Origin: Pseudomonadota bacterium
Lineage (GTDB): Bacteria > Pseudomonadota > Gammaproteobacteria > Burkholderiales > Gallionellaceae
Direction of reading: 5' to 3'
Assembly: GCA_026399735.1 (NCBI GenBank)
Contig: JAPLQK010000017.1
Coordinates: 1 to 32,820, forward strand
Length of the DNA: 32,820 nucleotides
Shown here one piece after another: positions 7,980 to 17,098 of the stretch (positions are counted from its first letter, which is position 1; each line of letters opens with the position of its first letter). The notes beneath the pieces are model-generated. The model was not told the origin of the DNA, made no database searches, and saw only the letters and a program-made list of their open reading frames with translations. The position numbers were made by a program, and so were the translations under genes.

Positions 7980-9122
7980 ATGCTACGCATGCGATTTTCC
8001 CGGTTAGTTGTATTGTGTGCGCTTTTGTTCAGCGTGGCTGCGGCATCGGCAGGCGATTTGCACGCAGGCAAATTCGATCCGATTCCCGTTTATTCCATTT
8101 ATCCGCCGCTAAAAAGCAATGGGTCTGCCGATGACGCACTGGCTACAGGTCGCGTGGTCGATGAGACTTACCCCATGGCCGCGCCGGCACACCGATCCTG
8201 GCGTATCGCTTTCCTGTTCCCGCATGTCAAGGATCCCTACTGGATTGGTTGTAGTTACGGGCTGATTACCGAGGCTAAACGTCTGGGTGTTGCGGTCGAT
8301 ATTTTTCCGGCTGATGGATATGACGATCTGATCGGGCAATTGCGAAAAATGGACGAAGTCATTGCGGCGAAATACGATGCTATCGTTATTTCACCCGTCA
8401 GCCAGACAGCCAATAATCCGGGTATCGCCAAAGCGCGTGCGCGCGGTATTCCGGTTTTTGAACTGGCGAACGACAGCACCAGCGACGATTTGACGCTTAA
8501 GGTGACTACCTCATTAAAAGGCATGGGAATCGAAGCTGCGCGCTGGGTCATCCTTGATGCGCAGCGGCGTGGTTTAAAGGAGATCAATATCGCCTTGTTG
8601 CCGGGCCCGGCCGATGCCGGCTGGGTCAAGGGGGAAGTTGAGGGTACCCTTGAAGCTGCACGTCACGCCCCGATTAAAGTCAACGTTGTCGATATCAGGT
8701 ACGGCGACAGCGACCTGATCGGGCAGTCGCAACTGGCGGCGAAATTGCTCGCCGAACACGGTAAAAAGCTCGACTATATTCTGGGCTGTAGCGGTTGTGC
8801 GCCAGCTGCCATATTGCCGGTTAAAGTGGCAGGTCTGACAGGGAAAGTCAGGATAGTCGCCTACGATCTGACCCGGGACATCGCCGAACACGTTCGCCGT
8901 GGAGAGATTTACGCCGCCGTCGACACCAAAGGGGTGAGCCAGTCCAGGGTCGTCATCAATGCGGCGGTCAGTTTTCTTGAGGGCAGAACCCGGAATCGGC
9001 CTCATACCATTCTGATCAAGCTCGGGTTGGTTGATCGTGGCAACGATGCCATCTACGACTACGACGTTTCTACCGCGCCTGCGGGTTATACGCCGGTACT
9101 TTCCTATACGCCGGAAAAGTAG
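7980..9122 (+). CDS. TorT-like periplasmic binding protein
   Basis: A 380-residue protein with a signal peptide (MLRMRFSRLVVLCALLFSVA, likely cut after ASA near residue 24), then a periplasmic sugar-binding-type fold. The stretch RIAFLFPHVKDPYWIGCSYG followed by LITEAKRLGV resembles TorT, the periplasmic partner of the TMAO sensor TorS in Escherichia coli. AGGA stands about 6 bases before the ATG. The gene after it encodes a membrane diguanylate cyclase with a large periplasmic domain, 7 bases downstream. The likely role is ligand reception for that cyclase, as TorT does for TorS; this is inference from order. No TMAO reductase genes lie in the window, so the ligand may not be TMAO. Confidence 0.75.
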   Translation: MLRMRFSRLVVLCALLFSVAAASAGDLHAGKFDPIPVYSIYPPLKSNGSADDALATGRVVDETYPMAAPAHRSWRIAFLFPHVKDPYWIGCSYGLITEAKRLGVAVDIFPADGYDDLIGQLRKMDEVIAAKYDAIVISPVSQTANNPGIAKARARGIPVFELANDSTSDDLTLKVTTSLKGMGIEAARWVILDAQRRGLKEINIALLPGPADAGWVKGEVEGTLEAARHAPIKVNVVDIRYGDSDLIGQSQLAAKLLAEHGKKLDYILGCSGCAPAAILPVKVAGLTGKVRIVAYDLTRDIAEHVRRGEIYAAVDTKGVSQSRVVINAAVSFLEGRTRNRPHTILIKLGLVDRGNDAIYDYDVSTAPAGYTPVLSYTPEK

Positions 9123-9129
9123 CATAAAC

Positions 9130-10932
9130 ATGAAAATAACCCGCCTGAGAAGCAAGCTGCTGTTGGGTGCGACAGCGATGGGCATTGTGATGGCACTCAC
9201 TTCCATGCTGGCAGTTTCATGGGTAATCAGCGGGCAATACTTGAATCAGTCAAATGCCTTGTTGGAAAAAGCGTCCAAAATAATCAATGAGGATCTGACT
9301 GATCGTAAAAATAATCAGTTGATCGCATCGCGCCAACTGGCGATGCAGAAAAATCTCGGCTCGACTATCTGGTATCTGTCGCAGTATCAGCAGGCGGACG
9401 TGAATCGCGAAATGCTGTTCGTCACTTATCAGCAACTGGTAAAAGACACTTATAAAACAGGTCGCGTGGCCAGGCTGTCCGAAATTTTCATTTATGATTC
9501 CAAGGGTCGTCTGGTGACCTTTGCCTTGTTTGACAGCAGCGGTGAACTGGTCGGCTTTGTCGAGCATAATCCTGAGCCGGTGTTCCAGGTTGCCATGCTC
9601 AAAGAGGGCGAGGAACTTAACAGAAATAATCTGCGGGCAATGAACAGCGTTGCCAAAATAGGTTTTCAGTTTTCGGGACCCTTGCCGCAGCAGGAGAGCG
9701 TGCATTATGCGGTCGTGAATGGCGAGCTTGCGATCGAATCACAGGTGCCGATCATGGGCGAGGCTTTTGATCCGGGATCGGGCCGGCAGGAGATAAAACA
9801 GCTCGGGCTGGTTGTCACGGTGCAGCCGATAGCACAGGCTTTCGTCGACCAGCTTTCACGCCTGACCGACACCCGTATCAATGTTTTTACCACGCAAGGC
9901 TACAGCAGCGGCAACCTGCCAGCCTATCGGGTGCCAAATGTTCAGGCCGTGGACAAAATCCCTGCATTGAATGAGGTTAAAATCGAGGGCGAACTCTACT
10001 ATCAGAGTCTGATCCCGCTCTATAGCGGAACCCGGCTCGCAGGCACCATTGCTGTACTCAATTCCAGGGAGCTTGTCCGGAAAAATACATGGGAAATGAT
10101 AGAAACACTCGGGCTGATTGCGCTTGCCAGCCTGTTGTTGATGTTACCGTTTTCCTGGTATCTGGCTGTTTCGATTTCCCATCCGCTTACCGTACTTAGC
10201 CGGGTTTTTCTCGGCGTCGCCAGCGGCAGAGAGACGCTGGACCATGAACTGGGCGAGCTGGAAAAAAGGCGGGGAGATGAACTGGGCGATCTTACGCGGA
10301 GCTTCATTGCGATGAATGATGCGGTTAAGCAGAAAATTCAGCAGATCAACGAAATCAACGCATCGCTTGAAGATAAGATCGATCAGCGCACCCGCGAGTT
10401 GCGGCTGGCCAATAACGAATTGACCAAACTGGCGACACATGACGTGTTGACCGGTTTGCCGAACCGCCAGCTGGTCAGTGATCGTCTGGTGCAGGCGCTG
10501 ACTGCGGCGCGTCGGGACAAGGCGCATCTGGCCCTGATGTTTATCGATCTGGACGAATTCAAGCCTGTCAACGACACGTATGGTCATGACGTAGGTGATC
10601 TGCTGCTGAAAGAGGTTGCCAAACGCATACACGGTTGCATTCGCGAATCGGACACGGTGTCGCGCGTCGGCGGCGATGAATTCATCGTATTGCTGCCCAT
10701 CATCGAAGCAGGTGGCGATGCCGGGGAAGTCGCGGAGAAAATACGTCTGGCGCTCAATCAGCCCTTCGAACTGGCAGGTTATAAGCTGCGCATTTCATCG
10801 AGCATCGGAATCGCCATTTATCCTGAGCATGGCATTGATGAGAGCACGCTGCTCAAAAATGCCGACACGGCCATGTACGATGCCAAAAACAACGGGCGCA
10901 ATACGGTGAGGCTGTTTCAGCCGGTGACATAA
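9130..10932 (+). CDS. membrane diguanylate cyclase with periplasmic sensor and HAMP-like region
   Basis: A 600-residue protein. There is a first membrane helix at about 9-32, a periplasmic domain of about 290 residues, a second helix at about 325-347, a HAMP-like linker with a coiled coil (MNDAVKQKIQQINEINASLE), and a C-terminal GGDEF domain. The active motif GGDEF (514-518) is intact, and an RxxD inhibitory site (RESD, 505-508) stands five residues before it, so it should make c-di-GMP under product inhibition. The ATG at 9130 is chosen because the membrane helix follows at once; an upstream in-frame reading (from 9031) overlaps the TorT-like gene. The 7-bp gap suggests a two-gene operon and a working pair. 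Confidence 0.88.
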   Translation: MKITRLRSKLLLGATAMGIVMALTSMLAVSWVISGQYLNQSNALLEKASKIINEDLTDRKNNQLIASRQLAMQKNLGSTIWYLSQYQQADVNREMLFVTYQQLVKDTYKTGRVARLSEIFIYDSKGRLVTFALFDSSGELVGFVEHNPEPVFQVAMLKEGEELNRNNLRAMNSVAKIGFQFSGPLPQQESVHYAVVNGELAIESQVPIMGEAFDPGSGRQEIKQLGLVVTVQPIAQAFVDQLSRLTDTRINVFTTQGYSSGNLPAYRVPNVQAVDKIPALNEVKIEGELYYQSLIPLYSGTRLAGTIAVLNSRELVRKNTWEMIETLGLIALASLLLMLPFSWYLAVSISHPLTVLSRVFLGVASGRETLDHELGELEKRRGDELGDLTRSFIAMNDAVKQKIQQINEINASLEDKIDQRTRELRLANNELTKLATHDVLTGLPNRQLVSDRLVQALTAARRDKAHLALMFIDLDEFKPVNDTYGHDVGDLLLKEVAKRIHGCIRESDTVSRVGGDEFIVLLPIIEAGGDAGEVAEKIRLALNQPFELAGYKLRISSSIGIAIYPEHGIDESTLLKNADTAMYDAKNNGRNTVRLFQPVT

Positions 10933-11221
10933 CAGGTGAGGCGTTATTCGCCGGGGAAGGTATGCGCCGGCAACGCGGATGAGACGGACGGCCTGATTCA
11001 AAAGCATTTGTAAGCTGCTTGTAAGTATTGTAAGTAATTGATTTAATTGTATTATTATGGTTGTCTCGATCATATTTGTTGAATAAAACAATTGGTTACA
11101 AATTGAAAGCAGATTTTTCTGTTCACTGAGGGAACCTGCGCTATAAATTCAATCTAAATCTGCTAGTATTCGCGTCCTTCGCCGGATTGCTCCGGTCACT
11201 CACTGATATGGTTTAGCTATC
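10933..11221. other. intergenic region upstream of the efflux operon
   Basis: The first 70 bases are GC-rich with no gene. From about 11005 the sequence becomes AT-rich and carries three TTGTAAG direct repeats (listed separately). A TATAAA at 11142-11147 could serve as a -10 box for the efflux operon, but no convincing -35 was found. No small gene or RNA is evident. Confidence 0.5.
11008..11034 (+). promoter_or_regulatory. three TTGTAAG direct repeats, possible response-regulator site
   Basis: TTGTAAG occurs at 11008-11014, 11019-11025 and 11028-11034, that is 11 and 9 bases apart, close to one helical turn. Direct heptamers at about 11-bp spacing are the usual binding pattern of OmpR/PhoB-family response regulators. 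The cluster lies about 190 bases before the efflux operon. The regulator is unknown and no two-component genes are next to it. Confidence 0.45.
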
Positions 11222-12787
11222 TTGTACAGAAAAATTGCAGTTTTGCTGCCGCTGGCACTGATGGGTTGCGCCGCAGGCCCTGATTTCAAGCGTCCGGCGG
11301 CGCCGGTTGCAGTCAGCTATACGCCGCAGGCGATGCCGGTGCAGACTTCATCTGCGAATACCTTGCAGGGTAAGGCGCAATCTTTTGTCGCGTCAAAGCA
11401 AATTCCCGCTGACTGGTGGACGCTGTTTCAGTCCGCAAAGCTAAACGTATTGATTGAACGCTCTTTTAAGGCAAATCCTGATATCGAAGCGGCGCAGGCG
11501 GCATTGCATGCCGCGCAGCAAAGCGTCATTGCACAACAGGGATTTTTCTATCCGACGGTGGGCGTGAGTTACTCGCCTTCGCGCAACAAGCTTGCCGGTA
11601 ATATGGGTGGCAACTCGCCCGGTGTGCAGGGCAACGGCACGCTGATTCAAACTTATTCCAATCCGGCAGGGCCGAAATACAACGGTCCGGCCTATTACAA
11701 TTTCCATGTTGCCCAGCTGACCGTGGGTTATGTCCCCGATGTGTTTGGCATGCGGCGCAGGCAGGTTGAGTCGGCACAAGCGCAAGCGGAAATGCAGCAA
11801 ATGCAGTTGCAGGCGACTTATATCACGCTGGCATCAAACGTAGTCGCTGCGGCCTTTCAGGAAGCCAGCGTGCGCGCCCAGTTAACCGCCGTGGAACGCG
11901 TGGTTGCCATCAATCGCGAAAATCTGGACATCATGCGTCGTCAGCTGGTGTTGGGACTATTGGCTGAAATCGATGTGGCGGCGCAGGAAGCCGCGTTAGC
12001 GCAGGCTGAGATGGCGCTGCCGCCGTTGCGTAACCAGCTGGAGCAGACGCGTGATCTGATCCGCGCGCTGGCTGGCAATACGCCCGACAATGATGTGCCG
12101 GAAACATTTGAGTTGAGCGACTTGCATTTGCCTGACGAGTTGCCGTTAAGCCTGCCCTCAAAACTGGTCGAACAGCGCCCCGATGTGCGCATTGCAGAGG
12201 CGCAGTTGCACGATGCCAGCGCGCAATACGGCGTGGCGATTGCCAACCGGTTGCCGCAATTTTCCATTATGGCTGGCATGGGCGGCATGGCCTCGACGCC
12301 GGACTGGATGTTCCGCGCCGGTGGCGGATTTTTTAATCTGGTCGGTAATGTCGCACAGACCATTTTCGATGGCGGCACCTTGCGCGCACAGTCTGACGCC
12401 GCCAAAGAGGCGCTGGTGCAGGCGGGCGCGCAGTATCGCGGCACGGTGATTGCGGCGCTGCAGAATGTGGCCGATACCTTGCACACAATTGCAGCGGACG
12501 CCGATGCACTTAAGGCTGCCGCCGCGTCTGAACAGGCAAGTAAAAAACTGCTGGATTTGACGCGAGAACAATATCATCTGGGTTATGTCAGTTATCAGAA
12601 TCTGTTGCTCGCCGAGCAAAATTATCAGCTGACACGGGTCAGTCTGGTTCAAGCGCAAACATCAAGGCTGGGCGATACCGCTGCGCTTTATCAGGCGCTG
12701 GGCGGCGGCTGGTGGAACCTGTCAGCAAAAACAGATACGAGCACAGTCACCACACCGAATTCGGCATCAGGAGTAAACGCTTTATGA
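11222..12787 (+). CDS. outer-membrane efflux lipoprotein, NodT/TolC family
   Basis: A 521-residue outer-membrane factor. The N-terminus (LLPLALMGCAAGPDF) is a lipoprotein signal, with the lipid-bearing Cys at residue 16. Two OEP-type repeats follow, rich in Ala/Gln heptads, with YVPDVFGMRRRQVESAQAQ in the first half and NRLPQFS, TIFDGGTLRAQ and YQNLLLAEQNY in the second. Trimers of this family form the exit duct of RND pumps. The start is TTG at 11222; no strong ribosome site is seen, but an in-frame extension is blocked and the lipobox spacing fits. It is the first gene of the efflux operon; its stop overlaps the adaptor start (ATGA). Confidence 0.9.
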   Translation: MYRKIAVLLPLALMGCAAGPDFKRPAAPVAVSYTPQAMPVQTSSANTLQGKAQSFVASKQIPADWWTLFQSAKLNVLIERSFKANPDIEAAQAALHAAQQSVIAQQGFFYPTVGVSYSPSRNKLAGNMGGNSPGVQGNGTLIQTYSNPAGPKYNGPAYYNFHVAQLTVGYVPDVFGMRRRQVESAQAQAEMQQMQLQATYITLASNVVAAAFQEASVRAQLTAVERVVAINRENLDIMRRQLVLGLLAEIDVAAQEAALAQAEMALPPLRNQLEQTRDLIRALAGNTPDNDVPETFELSDLHLPDELPLSLPSKLVEQRPDVRIAEAQLHDASAQYGVAIANRLPQFSIMAGMGGMASTPDWMFRAGGGFFNLVGNVAQTIFDGGTLRAQSDAAKEALVQAGAQYRGTVIAALQNVADTLHTIAADADALKAAAASEQASKKLLDLTREQYHLGYVSYQNLLLAEQNYQLTRVSLVQAQTSRLGDTAALYQALGGGWWNLSAKTDTSTVTTPNSASGVNAL

Positions 12788-13938
12788 TTACAAGGTTTAA
12801 AAAGAATAGTATTTTGGTGAGCATTGTGGTGCTGGGCGTTGCCGGCTATTTCATCTGGCAAAAAAGTCATGCGGACGACAAGGCGGCATTACTTCCGCCT
12901 GCAACGCATAAAACTTCCGATACCTTGCGCTTCGATGCGAACGCGCCGCAGTTGTCGTTCATCAGGATCAAGCCGGTCGAGGCTTTTCCTGAACCGCTGG
13001 TAGAACCTTTGAATGCGCGTATTGCCTATGACGATAATCGTACTGCACGGGTTTTTTCGCCGGTTGCAGGCCGGGTTGTCAAAATTCTGGCTGAAACAGG
13101 CAAGCAGGTCGAAAAGGGCGAGGGGATATTGGTTCTGGATTCTCCCGATTATGCGCAGGCGGTTGCTGATAGCAGTAAGGCTGACACTGATCTGCTGCGC
13201 AAACAGGAAGCTCATGAGCGTGCCAAATTGTTGTATGAGGCGAAGGGTATTGCGCGCAAAGATCTGGAGTCGGCCGAGGCGGATGCGCATCAGGCTGATG
13301 CTGAAGCCGCGCGTGCCAAAGCACGTTTGAAAAATCTGAATGGCAATCCGGGCCGTGCTGAGGAACAGTACATACTGATCGCGCCGCATGCGGGTGTGAT
13401 CAGCGAACGTCAAGTCAGTGCAGGCAGCGAGGTGCGTCCGGATGCTCAAAATCCGTTGTTTGTCATTACCGATCCGACCCATGTCTGGGTGCTGGTCGAT
13501 TTGCCGGAACAACAGATCGCTAAGGTCAAAATCGGGCAGGCTGTTATTACGCAGGTGGATGCCTATCCTGACGAGGTATTCACCGGAAAGATCACGACGA
13601 TTGCGGGTGCACTGGATCCTGTCAGCCGGCGCATGCAGGTCAGATGTGAAATTGACAATCCGAAATTGAAACTCAAACCGGAAATGTATGCCCGCGTCAC
13701 GCCGATTGCCGATGTGCATGACAGTCTGCCGCGCATACCGAATACGGCCATTGTCACGCAGGGCCTGTATAGCTATGTGTTCGTGGAACAAGGTGTCGGG
13801 GTGTTGCAGCGCCGCAAGGTATCGCTCGGACTGCAAGGACATGAGGAAAGTTACGTCAGGGAAGGTTTGGCAGTGGGTGAACGCGTCGTGACTGTCGGTG
13901 CGTTGCTGCTTAACGCCGAACTTGCGGGTACCGACTGA
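12784..13938 (+). CDS. RND efflux periplasmic adaptor (membrane fusion protein)
   Basis: A 384-residue adaptor. A single N-terminal membrane helix (about 10-28, SILVSIVVLGVAGYFIW) is followed by a lipoyl/barrel-sandwich half (VFSPVAGRVVKILAETGKQV), a helical hairpin rich in A/E/K, the second lipoyl half (YILIAPHAGVISERQVSAGS), a beta-barrel (VWVLVDLPEQQIAKVKIGQA) and a membrane-proximal domain. This is the CusB/CzcB type. No His-rich metal-binding N-terminal extension is present. The ATG at 12784 overlaps the preceding stop by four bases, with AGGAG about 11 bases upstream. The gene ends one base into the pump gene. Confidence 0.9.
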   Translation: MITRFKKNSILVSIVVLGVAGYFIWQKSHADDKAALLPPATHKTSDTLRFDANAPQLSFIRIKPVEAFPEPLVEPLNARIAYDDNRTARVFSPVAGRVVKILAETGKQVEKGEGILVLDSPDYAQAVADSSKADTDLLRKQEAHERAKLLYEAKGIARKDLESAEADAHQADAEAARAKARLKNLNGNPGRAEEQYILIAPHAGVISERQVSAGSEVRPDAQNPLFVITDPTHVWVLVDLPEQQIAKVKIGQAVITQVDAYPDEVFTGKITTIAGALDPVSRRMQVRCEIDNPKLKLKPEMYARVTPIADVHDSLPRIPNTAIVTQGLYSYVFVEQGVGVLQRRKVSLGLQGHEESYVREGLAVGERVVTVGALLLNAELAGTD

Positions 13939-16900
13939 TGCTTGAAAAACTGATCACCTTCGCGCTGCAACAGCGCGTGTTTGTGCTGGCAGGATCGCTT
14001 GTGCTGCTGATTTTCGGGGTGCGCGCGCTGGACAATCTGCCGATCGAAGCTTTTCCGGATGTGCAGGACGTGCAGGTGCAAATTGTGACCCAGGTACAGG
14101 GCAAGGCGCCTGAAGAAGTCGAGCGCAGTGTGACGCTGCCGATCGAGCGGGAAATGAGCGGCGTGCCGCGCATGACGCAACTACGCTCAGTGTCGATTAC
14201 CGGTTTGTCAGTGGTCACGCTGACCTTTTCCGATAATACCGACGATTATTTTTCCCGCCAGCAAGTGCTGGAAAAATTACAGAACGTGAATCTGCCGCCC
14301 GGTGTGCAGCCAGGCCTTGCGCCGTTGACCAATGCGGTCGGCGAAGTGTATCGCTATGTGCTGGATGTGCCTGAGAGCATGAAACCCTATGAGGTGAGAG
14401 CCTTGCAGGACTGGGTGTTGCGTCCGGCCTTGCGTCAGGTTCAGGGCGTGGCCGATGTGGTCAGTTTCGGCGGTACGGTGAAGGAGTATCAGGTTCGCGT
14501 CAATCCATCGCTGCTGCGTAAATTCAACGTGACCATCGACCAGGTGTCGCAAGCGCTAAGTGCGAATAGCGGCAATGGCGGCGGCGGTGTCTTAAGGCGT
14601 GGCGATGAGGCACTGGTGGTGCGCAGTATCGGCTTGTTCCAGACGTTGGATGACATTTCACGCGTGGTGGTTACGGCTCAGAATGGCAAGACCGTAATGG
14701 TGGGGGATGTCGGTGAAGTGGCGGTCGGCGACCGCCCGCGCTCAGGGATCGTGGCCTTCAACGAACACGACAACGTGGTGCAAGGCATCGTGCAAATGAC
14801 CAAGGGGCAGAACGCCACCAAGGTGGTTGAGGGAATCAAGGAATGCGTTGCCGAACTAACCCCCAAGTTGCCTAAAGGCGTGAAGATCGTTCCCTATTAT
14901 GACCGCACCGAACTTGTGCACCATACCGTGAGTACGGTGAGCGAGAATCTGATTGTCGGTGCGCTGCTGGTGGTCGCCATCCTGATTCTGTTTCTGCGCA
15001 ACTGGTACGCGGCGCTGGCCGTGGCCGCGATTATTCCGCTGGCATTGCTGTTTGCCTTTATTCTGATTGATGCGCGGGGTGTGTCGGCCAATCTGATTTC
15101 GCTGGGCGCGGTGGACTTCGGTATCATCATCGACAGCGCGGTGGTGCTGGTCGAAGCGTTGATGGTTAAGCTGGCGCTGGCGAAGGCAGATGAACTGAAA
15201 CAACACCATTCCTACGGCTGGCGCATCCATCTGATCAAGCAGAATTGTATCGAGATGGGCACGCCGATTCTGTTCTCCAAAGCCATTATTATTTTGGCTT
15301 TCCTGCCTATCTTCACTTTCCAGCGCGTAGAAGGCAAGATATTCTCGCCGGTCGCATTTACCTTGAGTTTCGCATTGCTCGGCGCCATCATTCTGACGCT
15401 GACCCTGTTGCCTGCGCTGCTCAGTTTTGCTGTCAGGAACAAGGATCTGGCCGAGCAGCACAGCGAGTGGATGCATCGGTTGCAGGAGCGTTATCGTAAT
15501 CTGCTGATCTGGGCGGGAAACCGTCGCAAGGTGATCGTCAGCGCATCGGCTGGATTGCTGGTCGTGACGTTGGCGTTGTCACCGCTGTTGGGCAGCGAAT
15601 TTTTGCCCAAGCTCGATGAAGGCAACATCTGGTTGACCATCAGTCTGCCACCTGCGACCGCGCTGGATAAAACCAAGGAGGTCGAGCGCCAGGTGCGCAA
15701 AATACTGAACAGCTATCCCGAGGTCAACAATGTCGCTACGCAAGTGGGACGCCCGGACGACGGCACCGACCCCAAGGGGCCGAACAACCTTGAAATTATG
15801 GCTGATCTTAATCCGCATCAGGGGTGGCGCTTTGCCGACAAGGAGGCGATGATCGCCGATATGACGGCCAAAATTCAGGAAATTCCGGGTGTACCGACCA
15901 ATTTTTCCCAGGTGATTCAGGACAACGTGGAAGAGGCATTGTCCGGCGTTAAGGGTGAGATTTCAGTCAAGATTTTCGGCCCGGATCTGGAAATACTGGA
16001 AAATAAATCCACCCAGGTGGCCGGCATTCTAGCCGGGATACGCGGATCTGCCGACGTGGCGGCGATCAAGGTGGGCGGGCAGACGGAGCTGAACATCACA
16101 CTGGACCGGCAGCGGATGTCACGTTACGGTCTGAATATCAACGACGTGAATGCGACCATTCAGACCGTGCTGGCGAGCAGTACGGTTAACGCCTTTTATG
16201 AGGGTGACCGCCGTTTTGACGTGACGGTACGCATCGCTGAGCGTTACCGCGATGCGGTGGATGATGTGCGCGATCTGCCGATCGCACTACCTAATGGCGG
16301 TTCGATTCCGTTAGGTTCGATTGCCAACATCGAAGTGCGTCAGGGTGCGGCGCGTATCGGGCGCGAGGCGGGTGGCCGGGTCGTGGCTGTCAAGGCTAAC
16401 TTGCTGGGACGCGATCAGGGGGGATTCGTGGCCGAAGCGATGGAAAAAGTGAAGGCACAAGTCACCTTGCCGCCTGGCTATACCATGACTTGGGGCGGGC
16501 AATTTGAAAATCAGCAGCGCGCCATCAAGCGACTCAAAGTGATTGTGCCGTTATCCATTCTGATGATCTTTGTGCTGCTGTTCTGGGCATTCAGATCCAC
16601 ACGCAAAGCCTTGCTGGTGATTTTGATGGTGCCGTTCACGCTGATCGGCGGACTCGCAGGTTTAGGGTTGGCCGGATTGCATCTGTCAGTGTCCGCTGCG
16701 GTAGGATTTATTGCAGTCGCCGGTATTTCGGTGCAGAACGGCGTGATCATGGTCGAGCAGTTTATGGACGGGATGCGTAACGGAAAGTCGCTTAACCTGA
16801 GCGTGATGGAAGGCGCGGTGTCGCGCCTGCGTCCCATTTTGATGACGGCCATGATGGCAGGTATCGGCCTGTTGCCGGCTGCCTTGTCGCACGGTATCGG

Positions 16901-17048
16901 ATCTGAAACGCAGCGCCCGTTTGCCGTGGTGATCGTCGGTGGCATTGTCTCGGCGACGCTGTTCACGCTGCTGCTGCTGCCGCTGCTGTTTCCCGTATTC
17001 GCTGAAGAGGTCAATATCGAACCCGGTCAGCCGCTGACCAGTGAATAA
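13938..17048 (+). CDS. RND efflux pump, CzcA/CusA heavy-metal type
   Basis: A 1036-residue inner-membrane proton/substrate antiporter with the usual RND plan: one membrane helix, a large periplasmic loop, six helices (with VDFGIIIDSAVVLVE), a second periplasmic loop and five more helices. In helix 4 the spacing D393, D399, E406 (DFGIIID...E) matches the proton and metal relay of CzcA-type pumps for divalent cations (Zn, Co, Ni, Cd) rather than the CusA pattern for Cu/Ag. Export of divalent metal ions is therefore the best guess. It starts at ATG 13938 on the adaptor stop (TGATG) and is the last gene of the three-gene operon. No metal-responsive regulator gene is adjacent. Confidence 0.92.
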   Translation: MLEKLITFALQQRVFVLAGSLVLLIFGVRALDNLPIEAFPDVQDVQVQIVTQVQGKAPEEVERSVTLPIEREMSGVPRMTQLRSVSITGLSVVTLTFSDNTDDYFSRQQVLEKLQNVNLPPGVQPGLAPLTNAVGEVYRYVLDVPESMKPYEVRALQDWVLRPALRQVQGVADVVSFGGTVKEYQVRVNPSLLRKFNVTIDQVSQALSANSGNGGGGVLRRGDEALVVRSIGLFQTLDDISRVVVTAQNGKTVMVGDVGEVAVGDRPRSGIVAFNEHDNVVQGIVQMTKGQNATKVVEGIKECVAELTPKLPKGVKIVPYYDRTELVHHTVSTVSENLIVGALLVVAILILFLRNWYAALAVAAIIPLALLFAFILIDARGVSANLISLGAVDFGIIIDSAVVLVEALMVKLALAKADELKQHHSYGWRIHLIKQNCIEMGTPILFSKAIIILAFLPIFTFQRVEGKIFSPVAFTLSFALLGAIILTLTLLPALLSFAVRNKDLAEQHSEWMHRLQERYRNLLIWAGNRRKVIVSASAGLLVVTLALSPLLGSEFLPKLDEGNIWLTISLPPATALDKTKEVERQVRKILNSYPEVNNVATQVGRPDDGTDPKGPNNLEIMADLNPHQGWRFADKEAMIADMTAKIQEIPGVPTNFSQVIQDNVEEALSGVKGEISVKIFGPDLEILENKSTQVAGILAGIRGSADVAAIKVGGQTELNITLDRQRMSRYGLNINDVNATIQTVLASSTVNAFYEGDRRFDVTVRIAERYRDAVDDVRDLPIALPNGGSIPLGSIANIEVRQGAARIGREAGGRVVAVKANLLGRDQGGFVAEAMEKVKAQVTLPPGYTMTWGGQFENQQRAIKRLKVIVPLSILMIFVLLFWAFRSTRKALLVILMVPFTLIGGLAGLGLAGLHLSVSAAVGFIAVAGISVQNGVIMVEQFMDGMRNGKSLNLSVMEGAVSRLRPILMTAMMAGIGLLPAALSHGIGSETQRPFAVVIVGGIVSATLFTLLLLPLLFPVFAEEVNIEPGQPLTSE

Positions 17049-17062
17049 TACTTTACTATATG

Positions 17063-17094
17063 CGCAACTTATTGATATTAATCAATAAGTTGCG
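17063..17094 (+). terminator. strong intrinsic terminator of the efflux operon
   Basis: A perfect 14-bp stem (CGCAACTTATTGAT at 17063-17076 with its complement at 17081-17094) has a 4-base loop and is followed by TTTGTT. It starts 14 bases after the pump stop. The plus-strand T-run overlaps the stop codon of the opposing aldo-keto reductase gene, and the symmetric hairpin may also stop that transcript. Confidence 0.88.
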
Positions 17095-17098
17095 TTTG

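Noticed and set aside
9031-9129. Longer N-terminus for the diguanylate cyclase from an upstream in-frame start
   Set aside because: The extra 33 residues overlap the TorT-like gene in another frame and would place a Ser/Thr/Arg-rich tail before the first membrane helix; ATG 9130 fits better.
12889-13842. 317-codon minus-strand frame opposite the efflux adaptor
   Set aside because: Shadow of the adaptor gene, which has clear family motifs and overlaps properly with both neighbours.
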